The notes: a model not told the origin generated them from the letters alone. DNA of 40,240 bases from Poseidonibacter ostreae (GCF_009208075.1 NZ_WFKJ01000028.1:1-40240), one strand, 5' to 3'; positions 17,292 to 26,642 are shown, counted from the first letter of the stretch. Program-made: numbers and translations.

Positions 17292-19832
17292 CTATTTCTT
17301 TAATCTTATAATAAAAGTTGAAGTATCATCTATAGATTCAACTTTTAAATTCCCATTCATACTATCTTCAATCAATAGTTTTGCCATATATAAACCAATT
17401 CCTGTACCCTCTTTTTTAAACTTTGTTGTAAAATAAGGTTCAAATATATTTTTTAAATATTCCTCTTTTATTCCACCACTATTATCTTTTATATAAAGTT
17501 CGATACTACTTTTGTTTTCTTTATATTTAATTTTAATTTTTTTATTTTCTACTTTTGTGATATCAAAATTATCAATTGCATTATTTAAAATAATAAGTAA
17601 AACCTGTAAATATTCATTTTTATAACTATAAATCTCTATTTCTTTTGGAACTATTACTTCAATATTTATATCTAAAGTTCTACTTTCTAAGAGTTTTAAA
17701 CTTTCATTAATAATTTTATATATTAAAAAAGTAGATTTCTTTTTATCTGGTCTAAAAAAGTTCATAAAATCATCTATTGTGTCAGACATATAATTAATGT
17801 TTTTTTGTGCATCTATAATTTTTTTGTCTATGATTTCTTTATTATCTTTTTCTTCATAAACTGTTTTTATAATTGATAAATTTAAGTTAATTCTATTTAG
17901 TAGTTGTCTCCATTGATGTGCTATATTTCTTATCATTTCACCCATACTTACTAGTTTTGACTGTTCAAAAAGAGTAATATCTTTTATCCTATTATTCTCT
18001 ACTTCAACTTTTACTCTTTGCTCTAAAGTTTTATTTAAATTCTCAATCTCTTTTTTTAGTTTATTTTGCTTATACATAAATATAAATAAGATTATGAAAG
18101 CTAAAATAAAAGCAATTATTATTTTAAAAACAATTGTAAAATCAACCTCTTTTGTAAAATTAATTGATATCCAGTTTTTTAAAATATTCTCTTTTTCATT
18201 ATTTGAAATAGTACTTAAAGAATTTTCTAATATATTATTTAAAATTTTATCTTCAATTCTTGTTGCCATACTAAAAGAGATTGTATTCTTAAGTCTTCCA
18301 GCAATTTTTAGATTATAATAAGAGTTGTTTTTAATAGCATAACCAATTGATACAAGTGTATCAACATAAGCAAAAGCTTTTGAATTATTAACTTTTTCTA
18401 AACCCTCACTAGGAGAGTTTACAAGTACAATATTTATATCAGGATACTCTTTTTCTAATACATCAATAAATGCAGTGTTTTTAAGAACAGCTATTTTTTT
18501 ATTTCCTACATCTTTTAATTTATTAATAAAAAGCTCTTCATCTTTTGTAGCAAGAACAACTGTTTGATTAAAATATGCTCTTGTCAAGTTCATAGTTTTA
18601 TTTCTATGTTTAGTATTAATTATAATAGGGATAACATCACACTCTTTAGAATCAAGCTTTGAGGGCGAATCTAGCCATTTATTAGTAGGAATTATTTTTA
18701 TATCAATATCTATTTTATGAGAAAGTAAATTTGTAAATTCAGAGGCAATTCCAATATAGTTTCCCTTATCATCAATTTTTCCATAAGGAAGCCAATTAGG
18801 AGTTGAACAAATATTTAATACTTTTTTATTTTTTAAATACTCTCTTTCTTCTTCCGTATAATTAAAAGAATTTTCATCATTAAATATAAAATTTTTATAA
18901 TCAATTTTATTTTCATTTTTTACAAGACCCATTAGTTTATATAAATCAAACATTCTTCTTATTTTATTTTCATTAATATCTCCAAATGAGTTAGTTTTAT
19001 AAAAAGATAAGTTCTTAAGCTCATTAGCTTCAAAAGTAAGTTGTCCACTTGTTAGATTTTGAGTATTATATTTTTTTTTGATTAACTCAACACTTTCTTT
19101 GATATTTAAATAAGCATATTCCCAACCTTTTATAGATGCTTTTTTAAAGTTTTTAACAGTTTTAGGATCTGAATTTATTAATTCCGTATTTGTATATAAA
19201 AAATCACTATACATATCAAAATCATAATCTTTTGGATCAAAAACTTTATATTTTATTTTTCTCTTTTGTAAATCATAAGGTGTTTTAGAACTATAAGCAG
19301 AAATAAGATCTGTTTTATTATTTATTAAATCACTAATATCATGACTATGTTTTATAAAGTTTAAACTCTTAAAATCTACATTATTTGAACTTATCATAGC
19401 TTTTAATGAAGCCTCACTTGAGTCTTCAAGAGTTGACATTATTCTTTTATTTTCAAAATCCTTAATATTATTAATATTAGAGCTTTGTTTTGAAAGCAAG
19501 ACTAAAGGACTTGTTTGAAAACTTGCATAAAGTAATACTAAGTTTTTATGCTTATTTGCTTTTTCTAATATTAAATTTTCTCGTCCAACTGCAAAATCAA
19601 TACTATTTGTACTAACTAATGAAGGTATATTCATACCCATTTTATAGGGAATAATCTCTACATCAAGTCCTAATTCTTCATAATATCCTTTTTCTTTTGC
19701 TAAATAGTAACCTGCAAATTGAAATTGATTTAACCATGATAACTGTAGTTTTACTTTCTTTAATTCTGTATGTGAGAATAAATAGCTATTAAATAATATT
19801 ATTATAATAAGAAATTTTAGTAATAAATTCAT
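17292..19832 (-). CDS. Sensor histidine kinase with NMT1-type and SBP_bac_3 periplasmic domains
   Basis: 846 residues. A signal or membrane helix (about 1-20) leads to an NMT1/THI5-like solute-binding domain (about 25-260, 'VKLQLSWLNQFQFAGYYLAK' then 'EKGYYEELGLDVEIIPY'). A SBP_bac_3 domain follows (about 330-560, 'LNICSTPNWLPYGKIDDKGNYIG'), then a membrane helix (about 575-595) and a coiled coil. The kinase core has the phospho-acceptor His in 'IAHQWRQLLNRI' and an ATPase domain with 'LLIILNNAIDNF', 'KDNSGGI' and 'GTGIGLYMAK'. It probably senses small periplasmic ligands, such as pyrimidine-like or amino-acid-like solutes, through two separate domains. The 'HQWRQ-P-LN' proline common in this kinase group is leucine here. 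Confidence 0.92.
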   Translation of the reverse strand: MNLLLKFLIIIILFNSYLFSHTELKKVKLQLSWLNQFQFAGYYLAKEKGYYEELGLDVEIIPYKMGMNIPSLVSTNSIDFAVGRENLILEKANKHKNLVLLYASFQTSPLVLLSKQSSNINNIKDFENKRIMSTLEDSSEASLKAMISSNNVDFKSLNFIKHSHDISDLINNKTDLISAYSSKTPYDLQKRKIKYKVFDPKDYDFDMYSDFLYTNTELINSDPKTVKNFKKASIKGWEYAYLNIKESVELIKKKYNTQNLTSGQLTFEANELKNLSFYKTNSFGDINENKIRRMFDLYKLMGLVKNENKIDYKNFIFNDENSFNYTEEEREYLKNKKVLNICSTPNWLPYGKIDDKGNYIGIASEFTNLLSHKIDIDIKIIPTNKWLDSPSKLDSKECDVIPIIINTKHRNKTMNLTRAYFNQTVVLATKDEELFINKLKDVGNKKIAVLKNTAFIDVLEKEYPDINIVLVNSPSEGLEKVNNSKAFAYVDTLVSIGYAIKNNSYYNLKIAGRLKNTISFSMATRIEDKILNNILENSLSTISNNEKENILKNWISINFTKEVDFTIVFKIIIAFILAFIILFIFMYKQNKLKKEIENLNKTLEQRVKVEVENNRIKDITLFEQSKLVSMGEMIRNIAHQWRQLLNRINLNLSIIKTVYEEKDNKEIIDKKIIDAQKNINYMSDTIDDFMNFFRPDKKKSTFLIYKIINESLKLLESRTLDINIEVIVPKEIEIYSYKNEYLQVLLIILNNAIDNFDITKVENKKIKIKYKENKSSIELYIKDNSGGIKEEYLKNIFEPYFTTKFKKEGTGIGLYMAKLLIEDSMNGNLKVESIDDTSTFIIRLKK

Positions 19833-19914
19833 TTAAAGTCCAATAATTAGGGTTATATATTTAATTATTTATTTTAGCCATAAATAATTTAATTAAACTA
19901 ATAATTTAGAGATT

Positions 19915-20071
19915 AATTTAAATAATTAATGATATCTATAATATAATTGGTGAATTTAATGTTTTTTGTGCTTATGTTTTAGTATTTATGAATACTATAT
20001 TATTAGTAGTATTAACATTACTACTATTGACTTCATTTCATTGTAATTTTTTAATGACAAATAAAACATAG
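19915..20071 (+). pseudogene. Decayed partial copy of the small membrane-protein gene at 13090
   Basis: The frame ending at TAG 20069-20071 reads '...VLVFMNTILLVVL' then 'TLLLLTSFHCNFLMTNKT'; the intact gene at 13090 ends 'GLVFGSTTLLVLS' then 'PLILLTSFHCNFLMENKI'. DNA identity extends back to the AATTTAAATAA shared with 13141. The 5' end is lost: the frame is closed by a TAA at about 19919 and there is no start or ribosome site. It lies between the kinase and ovoA genes and is clearly a relic. Both copies are on the plus strand. Confidence 0.7.
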
Positions 20072-20088
20072 CTAATAATAGGGTTGAA

Positions 20089-20114
20089 AAGAAAAAAGCC
20101 TAAGCTTTTTTCTT
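20089..20114. terminator. Hairpin terminator at the end of ovoA
   Basis: An 11-bp perfect stem, AAGAAAAAAGC (20089-20099) with GCTTTTTTCTT (20104-20114), and a 4-base loop that includes the ovoA stop codon. Read on the minus strand it ends in a T-rich run, so it should terminate the four-gene operon ending with ovoA. Confidence 0.7.
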
Positions 20115-22190
20115 CCAAATTGACATTTGAGAGATTGAGTGTTGGTATTTTCTATTTGTTTCTTTAATTACAAATGGTACATCTATAGTTTCTTGTAATT
20201 CAAACCCTTTTAATTCAGTTTTTAAAGTATCTAAAGTTGAAACTTCTTTATTATCTTTAATATAACCACCAAGCCAGTTTTGTTTTGGTGTATACTCTTC
20301 AAGCCAAGTATAAGGGCTTAATAAAACTAATAATCCATTGTCATTAACTCTACTTGGAATATCATCAATAAACTTTTGTGGATAGTATAATCTATCAATT
20401 AAGTTTGAACAGAAAATTAAATCATATCCTGTATAATTATCTTTTAAATTACAAGCATCTCCTTGCATAAATGAAACTTTTTCTTTTAAATCATCTAAAT
20501 CAAAATCTTTTAATGAAACTGTTCTTTCAGTAAAAATATCTCCCTCTTTTTTAATACTAAAAGTTAAAGAATCATATTTTTTTAGTTTAACTCCAACATT
20601 TATAAAGTTTGCAGAAAAATCAATACCTGTAACCTCATCAAAAGTTCTAGCTAATTCAAAAGTACTTCGTCCTACTGAACATCCTAAGTCTAAGGCTTTT
20701 TTTGTTTCAATATCTTCTAAATATGGCTTAAGTAATTCAGTTGAATTAACACAAAAGTTTTTAACACCAAAGTTTTCCTCACCATAATGAAACTCACAAT
20801 ATTGAGCTATTGACTCATCTGTTTCATAAACATTATCATTTAATTTTGTTCTATATTCGTTATCTGATTTCACGTATCTAAATCCTGCATGTTGGAAGAA
20901 ATGCTTTCTAAAAGCATATCTAGCTTCTCTTAAGATCTCATTTCCTAAAGAAATAAAAGATCCACCTTTCATTAAAGCGTGCCTATCATCAAATGTTGGT
21001 GTTGTAAAATCATCATAAATAGGATGTGTTTGAAAATTATCAAATGGATACGTTGGAGTGATACTCCACTGCCAGACATTTCCTACTACATCATAAAACT
21101 CATCAAACTTATACTTATCAACAGGAGATTGATTAAACTGCTTTAAACCTATATTTGCTTCTTTCTCATTTGCATTAACATAATCATATAATCTATAATA
21201 TTCATCTTCACTTGGAAGTCTTACTTCATATCCTAATTTTGAACTTTTAAATTTACAAAAAGCTTCTGCTTCGTATACATTTATATCTACTGGGTAATTT
21301 AAAGGTAGTGGAACAACTCTATTAATTTCTCTTAAAAAATAGTTACCATCAACTTTACTCCAAAACACTGGATGTTTTGCTTGTGAGAAATCTAACCACT
21401 CTTTTCCCTCATTTGTAAATAATTCAGGCTTATTATATCCACCCTCTTTTACAAACTCCAAAAACTCTCCATTTGATACTAAGTATTTTGAGGCTTTAAA
21501 ATCTTTTATATATGCTTTGTGAAAAGAAAATTCATTATCCCAACCATAATAAATAGGATTTTCTCTATTTTTTTCTAGTACAACCTCACCTGCTTTTACA
21601 TCAAGTAATTCATTTTGAGGGAAAGTATCACTTTGCTCATTTCCATATTCAAATATCTCTTCATCAATTAGTCTTTTAAAATCAAGTTCTCGAAGTAACA
21701 CTGAAGATGTTTCAATATGAATATTTTCATGTTCAATTCCCATTAGAATAATCCACATAGAACTTTCCCAATTAATTGGCATTGTAAACTCTAGTGTATC
21801 AATTAGGTTTAATACAATCTGCTTTACCTCTAATCTATACTCTTTTGTCTCTTCCACACTTGGCCAAGCATAATGTTTTGATTCTAAATCATCCCATGAC
21901 ATTTCATCAACACCAATTGCAAATTTTGATTCAAAATCTTTATTTACTCTTGTAGTTAAAATATTTGCTAGTGTTAATTTATTTACAAAAAATGTAGCTG
22001 TGTGACCAAAATAAAAAATCAAGGGATGTCTTAATCTATTTGGTTGTTTATATATACACTCTTCATCTTTTAATAATTCAAATAGTTTTTCATCTAATTC
22101 ATAAGTTTGAAGAAAATATTTTTTTATCTCTTCTCTTTTTTCTTCAACTGTACCCTCATTTAAATTTATAGTATTTTTAATATAATTCAA
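20100..22190 (-). CDS. ovoA: OvoA: 5-histidylcysteine sulfoxide synthase / 4-mercaptohistidine N-methyltransferase
   Basis: 696 residues in three domains. An N-terminal DinB-like domain (about 15-190) carries the iron-ligand motif H154-x3-H158-x-E160 ('IEHENIHIETS'). A formylglycine-generating-enzyme/SUMF1-like sulfatase domain follows (about 200-450, 'DVVGNVWQWSITPTYPF', 'MKGGSFISLGNEILREARYAFR'). Last is a SAM-dependent methyltransferase domain (about 470-696, motif I 'ALDLGCSVGRSTFELA'). This is the full architecture of OvoA, the non-haem iron enzyme that joins cysteine to C5 of histidine with O2 and later methylates the product to give ovothiol A. The separate C-S lyase OvoB is not in the window. 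It is the last gene of an operon with RraA-like, cyclotransferase-like and TPR genes. Confidence 0.93.
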   Translation of the reverse strand: MNYIKNTINLNEGTVEEKREEIKKYFLQTYELDEKLFELLKDEECIYKQPNRLRHPLIFYFGHTATFFVNKLTLANILTTRVNKDFESKFAIGVDEMSWDDLESKHYAWPSVEETKEYRLEVKQIVLNLIDTLEFTMPINWESSMWIILMGIEHENIHIETSSVLLRELDFKRLIDEEIFEYGNEQSDTFPQNELLDVKAGEVVLEKNRENPIYYGWDNEFSFHKAYIKDFKASKYLVSNGEFLEFVKEGGYNKPELFTNEGKEWLDFSQAKHPVFWSKVDGNYFLREINRVVPLPLNYPVDINVYEAEAFCKFKSSKLGYEVRLPSEDEYYRLYDYVNANEKEANIGLKQFNQSPVDKYKFDEFYDVVGNVWQWSITPTYPFDNFQTHPIYDDFTTPTFDDRHALMKGGSFISLGNEILREARYAFRKHFFQHAGFRYVKSDNEYRTKLNDNVYETDESIAQYCEFHYGEENFGVKNFCVNSTELLKPYLEDIETKKALDLGCSVGRSTFELARTFDEVTGIDFSANFINVGVKLKKYDSLTFSIKKEGDIFTERTVSLKDFDLDDLKEKVSFMQGDACNLKDNYTGYDLIFCSNLIDRLYYPQKFIDDIPSRVNDNGLLVLLSPYTWLEEYTPKQNWLGGYIKDNKEVSTLDTLKTELKGFELQETIDVPFVIKETNRKYQHSISQMSIWKKKA

Positions 22191-22223
22191 AATTTTCCTT
22201 AATAATCTTATTCTTAATTATGT

Positions 22224-24452
22224 TTACAATTTATCTAAAAACTCTAAGTTAGAAATCTTATCAGATATTATAAACTTTTTGTATAGTTCTAATAGTTGTT
22301 TAATCTCATTTTCATCCAACAGATTAATATGCTTTTCTAATCTTTGCTTTAATTCACTTGTTTCTTTTTCTAAAATTGATTTTGCTATATAATTTTCTAT
22401 TAAAAGCATTCCTAATCTTTTTATAGAAGATGTTTTATCTAAAATAGAAATTGCATCATCTGTTATATTTATAATTTCTTTACATAGTTTTTCATTACTA
22501 TCTTTACTATTATTACTATTTAAAATTTTACATAATAGATTTAGTGCTTGATTATGTAAAACTACTGGCATTTCATCTCTATCTCCAACAGTTTGTTTTA
22601 AATAGACACCTAAATTACCTAACTTAATAGATTTATTTATAATATCAAGTTTTTGTGTATTAGATGTTAAGTATTTAAACCTGTAAGCAATTGCAATATT
22701 TACAAAAGTAGCACCATATTCAAAAGCTCCTAAAGCTGGAATTGATAAACACTTTTTATAGTTCTTAATTGAGGCAGAGTAATCTTCATTCCACTCTGCA
22801 TAGTTTGCTTTTATATTATAATAGTGCCATAACCAAAGAGGTTCATTATCTTCATTATGAGAGAAAATCAACTCTTTTAAACTACTCAAAGCCTCTAATC
22901 CCTCTTGTTTTAAAGTATCTTTTCTTTGACTTACAATAATCCATGCTTTTCGCTGAAAGTATCTAACTTCAATTTCACTTGGCTTTTTATTTTTTCCTAG
23001 ATTTAAATTTGAAGGTAAACTTTCATAAGCTTTTTCAAACTGTCCCATTCTTTCATGTAAAGAGCATATTGAAACTGAGTACTTATTTGGATTAATTTCA
23101 TATAAATATTTTGCAAGTAATACTGCTTGTTCAAAATAGCCATTTCTTTCAAATAAAAATATTAATTTATTTAAAGATTTAATTGAAAGTTTTCTATAAA
23201 AAGAATTAGTAGTAGTTTCAAAAGTTTCTATTGAACTTGAGTCAAACATCTCTCCTGCTATATCAAACCAAAAGTCATCAATTAGTTCATATTGTTGTTG
23301 TTTTTCAACTGTTAAAATAAACTTTTCTAAAATTAAAATTGTTCTTTTTTCATCTAATACTATATCTTTCACATAATAATATAAAATAAGTAAAGAGATA
23401 GGATTATTAAAGTATGAAACACATTCTTCAATATGATTTCTTAAGTAATATGCTAATCTTTTTTCTTCCTCTTGCAAATCTTTAAATTTAGAATTTGAAG
23501 TAAAATAAATTTGCTGTGATTTTTCTTGAGCAATGAATTTAAAGTCATCAAAACTTCTATTTATAAAATTCTGAAAACCTGAAATAAGTTGATGTTTTGA
23601 ATTTTTTTCTTCTTCAAAAAAGTTTTTACCACAGTATTCAAAAAGTTCAAAAGATATAAATGTCTTTTTGTCTTTTGATTTTAAAAGTTTTGAAGAGCTA
23701 AGTTGCATTAAAGAGTAGAGTTTCTGCTCTTTATTTGATAGTAAAAACTCTATATCACAAGTAGAGGATATCTCTTTAGCTTTAAAAACTTCAATATTTA
23801 AAGCTCCTAAAGTATTAAGTTTTTTTTCAAAGCTTTGTATTTGGTCATTTCTAATATATAAATTAATAGTATTAAACCTTAAGATTAATACCTTAAGAAG
23901 AAGATTAAAAACCCAATGTTCATTATTTACTACATCAAAATTATATAAGTTTATTGGTGTTTTCTTATCAAATAAAGAAAAGGCTAATTTTAATCTTTTA
24001 AGTTTTTTTACATCTTTATTAAACCACGAAGACAAAATATTTTTAAACTCATCACCCTCACCATCTAATAATGAAGGCATCATTACTAAACCAATAAAAA
24101 ATACTATTACAAATATTAAAGAAACTGTATCTGAAAACTCCCATGGAAAAGGTAGTTCAAAAATGATTTTTTTAAATAAATCTTCATATATTGAAGCAGA
24201 AATAAATCCAAACATAAGTACAATAACTGAAACAACTGATATAAATGTTGCAGAAAATTTCTTTTTAATCGAATAAAAAAAAGAGCTTCCAGTTATCTTA
24301 CTTAAATCACTTTCAAATGTTTCAAAGCTATCTTCTTCACAAAAAGTTATATATAATTCATTATCTCTTTTCAAAATTATAGATTCACTTTTCTTTTTTC
24401 TTTGTGTTTGGCAAAGACTCGAAGTATAAATATTACAGCTATTTTGTTTCAC
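22224..24452 (-). CDS. Unknown membrane protein with C-terminal TPR-like region
   Basis: 742 residues. Two membrane helices near the N-terminus (about 66-90 and 105-126, 'FISVVSVIVLMFGFISASIY' and 'VSLIFVIVFFIGLVMMPSLL') are followed by a large cytosolic part. The last 350 residues look like helical TPR repeats ('RNGYFEQAVLLAKYLYEINP', 'ERMGQFEKAYESL', 'WNEDYSASIKNYKKCLSIP'). I do not recognise a named family. It overlaps the preceding cyclotransferase-like gene by 14 bases and lies 33 bases before ovoA, so it is translated in the same operon. It may be a scaffold or sensor; the role is unknown. Confidence 0.8.
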   Translation of the reverse strand: MKQNSCNIYTSSLCQTQRKKKSESIILKRDNELYITFCEEDSFETFESDLSKITGSSFFYSIKKKFSATFISVVSVIVLMFGFISASIYEDLFKKIIFELPFPWEFSDTVSLIFVIVFFIGLVMMPSLLDGEGDEFKNILSSWFNKDVKKLKRLKLAFSLFDKKTPINLYNFDVVNNEHWVFNLLLKVLILRFNTINLYIRNDQIQSFEKKLNTLGALNIEVFKAKEISSTCDIEFLLSNKEQKLYSLMQLSSSKLLKSKDKKTFISFELFEYCGKNFFEEEKNSKHQLISGFQNFINRSFDDFKFIAQEKSQQIYFTSNSKFKDLQEEEKRLAYYLRNHIEECVSYFNNPISLLILYYYVKDIVLDEKRTILILEKFILTVEKQQQYELIDDFWFDIAGEMFDSSSIETFETTTNSFYRKLSIKSLNKLIFLFERNGYFEQAVLLAKYLYEINPNKYSVSICSLHERMGQFEKAYESLPSNLNLGKNKKPSEIEVRYFQRKAWIIVSQRKDTLKQEGLEALSSLKELIFSHNEDNEPLWLWHYYNIKANYAEWNEDYSASIKNYKKCLSIPALGAFEYGATFVNIAIAYRFKYLTSNTQKLDIINKSIKLGNLGVYLKQTVGDRDEMPVVLHNQALNLLCKILNSNNSKDSNEKLCKEIINITDDAISILDKTSSIKRLGMLLIENYIAKSILEKETSELKQRLEKHINLLDENEIKQLLELYKKFIISDKISNLEFLDKL

Positions 24453-25008
24453 TATTATCTAATCCTTCTTTAGCAAACTTATTTTGAATTGGGTCATTAA
24501 AGGCATAAGTCCCCTCTTTTAAAGCAAAGGGATATTCTTGTAAACACTCTTTATATTTATTTACAAAATCAATAGAATATGAAGGAAAAGAAGAAGTTAA
24601 AATTTCTATATACTTTGTAGGAATAAAACAGTTTTTATCACCTTTTTTTGCTAATTTTTCTTCATTTGTAGTCATAAATGCTACAATATCACTGTCCAAA
24701 GGAATATCAGCTTTTGAAGCTTTTATAGTAATTTGAGAATAGTTTTTTTCTCTTAATTTTAAAAGTTCAAACTCTTCATCTGTAATTTTTAAAACCACTC
24801 CACAAGTTGATGTATTTGGATTTTCTTTTAAATTTAAAAAAATACCATTTACTTTTTCTTCTTCAAACTTGATATTCTCAATTGAATTCCAAACTTTTTG
24901 AAAACCTTTAATACTAACAGGAATTAAGTCTTCTTGTTTTAATACTCTTTTAAAAGATTTTTGAGCACTTGTTATATTAATTAAAGAACCATAACCAAAA
25001 AGATACAT
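24439..25008 (-). CDS. Gamma-glutamylcyclotransferase-fold protein (AIG2/GGCT-like)
   Basis: 189 residues. It opens 'MYLFGYGSLINITSAQ', the (Y/F)GYGSL substrate loop that defines the gamma-glutamylcyclotransferase fold, and has a likely catalytic acid in 'LKLREKNYSQI' (E before Y, as in the family pattern). Such enzymes release 5-oxoproline from gamma-glutamyl peptides or amines; many bacterial members are uncharacterised. It lies 2 bases after the RraA-like gene and overlaps the TPR gene, in an operon ending with ovoA. A link to low-molecular-weight thiols is therefore attractive but inferred. Confidence 0.8.
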   Translation of the reverse strand: MYLFGYGSLINITSAQKSFKRVLKQEDLIPVSIKGFQKVWNSIENIKFEEEKVNGIFLNLKENPNTSTCGVVLKITDEEFELLKLREKNYSQITIKASKADIPLDSDIVAFMTTNEEKLAKKGDKNCFIPTKYIEILTSSFPSYSIDFVNKYKECLQEYPFALKEGTYAFNDPIQNKFAKEGLDNSETK

Positions 25009-25010
25009 TT

Positions 25011-25490
25011 TTAAACTAACTTCTCTTTTGAAATAACAATTCCATCAGGATCAACATATACATAATCACCCTCTTTAATATCAACACCATCAATATTTAA
25101 AGGAACATTGATTTGTCCTTCTTGAACTGGAATATACTTTTTTGGACAAGTACCAAGAGCAAGTAATCCTAATTCAAACTCTTTTGTTGTAACAGTATCT
25201 CTTACATATCCATTTACAATAATTCCTTCATAGTTATTATCACTTGCAAACTTCATTAAGTTATCACCTACAACTGCATAGTATTTTTTATCTACATCAA
25301 CAATTACAACTTTTCCTTTACCATCTTCATCTTTTAAAAGTACTGCTAAATCTTTATTATTTTTGTCTAGTTTAACTGTAATTGCTGTACCTCTAAATTT
25401 TACACTTCCACCATATGATTTAAAATCAGGCCCTAAAACTTCAGTTTTATCACTAAACTCATCACATAAATCTGCTGTGAAAAATCCCAT
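25011..25490 (-). CDS. RraA-family protein (RNase regulator or aldolase-like)
   Basis: 159 residues, essentially the length of E. coli RraA (161). It starts 'FFTADLCDEFSD', has 'VVGDNLMKFASDNNYEGIIV', then the 'NGYVRDT' R-D pair, and ends 'DGVDIKEGDYVYVDPDGIVI', all typical of the RraA / HMG-CHA aldolase family. E. coli RraA inhibits RNase E, but Campylobacterota are not known to have a classical RNase E (they use RNase J and Y). The protein may therefore be a small 4-hydroxy-4-methyl-2-oxoglutarate aldolase or oxaloacetate decarboxylase. It is the first gene of the ovoA operon. The name is a family name only. Confidence 0.88.
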   Translation of the reverse strand: MGFFTADLCDEFSDKTEVLGPDFKSYGGSVKFRGTAITVKLDKNNKDLAVLLKDEDGKGKVVIVDVDKKYYAVVGDNLMKFASDNNYEGIIVNGYVRDTVTTKEFELGLLALGTCPKKYIPVQEGQINVPLNIDGVDIKEGDYVYVDPDGIVISKEKLV

Positions 25491-25595
25491 ATTAATCCTT
25501 ATTTATTAATTTTATTTTTAATTTTGAATAAAGTAGATTATCTCATTTTACTATTAATCTATTCTTATTTCTTCACTTTAATTGCACAAAAAAGT

Positions 25596-25601
25596 TATAA
25601 T
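25596..25601 (+). promoter_or_regulatory. Probable -10 element for the lipoprotein gene
   Basis: TATAAT, 24 bases before the ATG at 25626, with AAAAAGGAA as the ribosome site. Predicted by eye. Confidence 0.4.
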
Positions 25602-25625
25602 ATTTCTTAAGAAAAAGGAATCTCT

Positions 25626-26606
25626 ATGAAAAATATTTATAAATCAATTTTATTTTTATTATTTTTAATTTTATTAACAGGTTGTGGCTCAAAAAGATTA
25701 AGTATAAAATCACTTCACCCCTCAAAAATTCCAAATGAAAAAATTTATTCAGTATATGTTGAAGATTTTGTTAATGATGATATTTATCAAAGTTTAAAAA
25801 TTCAAAATAAATTAGCTAATAAAACAATTGAAGGAAAAAAAGTTTTTAAAGTTTTAAATACTTTTCAAAATGTAGATGCAGTAGTTCAAGGCTCTACTTC
25901 TTCAACTTTAAACTATTCTATATATTATCAAGAAGAGATTGATTATAGAAGATGTAGATACTATAGACATGAAGATAAAAAGAAAACAAGAAAGTGTGCT
26001 GAGTATTATGTTAGAGTAATTCCTTGTGAAAATAGAGAGTATAATGTACAAACAAATCTTAAACTTTTAAAACAAAGTACAAATGAAATACTCTTTGCCA
26101 AAACATACAATAAATCAAGAAATATTCATCAATGCTTTAGATATCACTATTATCCATATCATACAATTCCTAGAGATAAAAGAGAAGTAAATATAAAACT
26201 TGCTTCATTAATCGCAAACGAATTTTTAGATGATATTTCACCTCATTATAAGTACTGGGATATTGAAATAATTGAAGAGTTAAATGAGGATAATTTAATT
26301 TTTACAGATGAGCAAAGCAATAGATTTGAAAAGATTGTAGAGTTACTTGAAAAAAGAAATCTAGATTTGTCTTTAGATGCATTAAATAAATTAAATCAAG
26401 AATTTGATAATAAAAGTTATGAAGTAATTTATAATATGGCTTTAATCTATGAAGCAAAAGCAAATTTATATGAAGCAAATAAATTATATAAAAAAGCTAA
26501 ATATTTAGTAAATGACTTAGATGATTTAGCCTTAATAAATAGTGGTATAAAAAGAACACAGAGAAATTTAGAAGAAAAAATCAAAGCAAAATCACAATTG
26601 CCTTGA
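25626..26606 (+). CDS. Lipoprotein of unknown function with C-terminal TPR-like helices
   Basis: 326 residues. A lipoprotein signal ends in the lipobox 'LLTGC' (C20). The middle part (about 35-200) resembles the beta-rich fold of CsgG-like or Curli-type outer-membrane lipoproteins only loosely, and includes a striking Tyr/Arg/Cys-rich patch ('YRRCRYYRHEDKKKTRKC'). The last 90 residues hold one or two TPR-like repeats ('YEVIYNMALIYEAKANLYEA', 'NKLYKKAKYLV'). I do not recognise a named family. It is transcribed divergently from the ovoA operon and is followed after 80 bases by the DsbA-like gene, which has its own promoter-like sequence. Confidence 0.78.
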   Translation: MKNIYKSILFLLFLILLTGCGSKRLSIKSLHPSKIPNEKIYSVYVEDFVNDDIYQSLKIQNKLANKTIEGKKVFKVLNTFQNVDAVVQGSTSSTLNYSIYYQEEIDYRRCRYYRHEDKKKTRKCAEYYVRVIPCENREYNVQTNLKLLKQSTNEILFAKTYNKSRNIHQCFRYHYYPYHTIPRDKREVNIKLASLIANEFLDDISPHYKYWDIEIIEELNEDNLIFTDEQSNRFEKIVELLEKRNLDLSLDALNKLNQEFDNKSYEVIYNMALIYEAKANLYEANKLYKKAKYLVNDLDDLALINSGIKRTQRNLEEKIKAKSQLP

Positions 26607-26642
26607 TTTAAATACACATAAATTACACACAAATTATGATAA

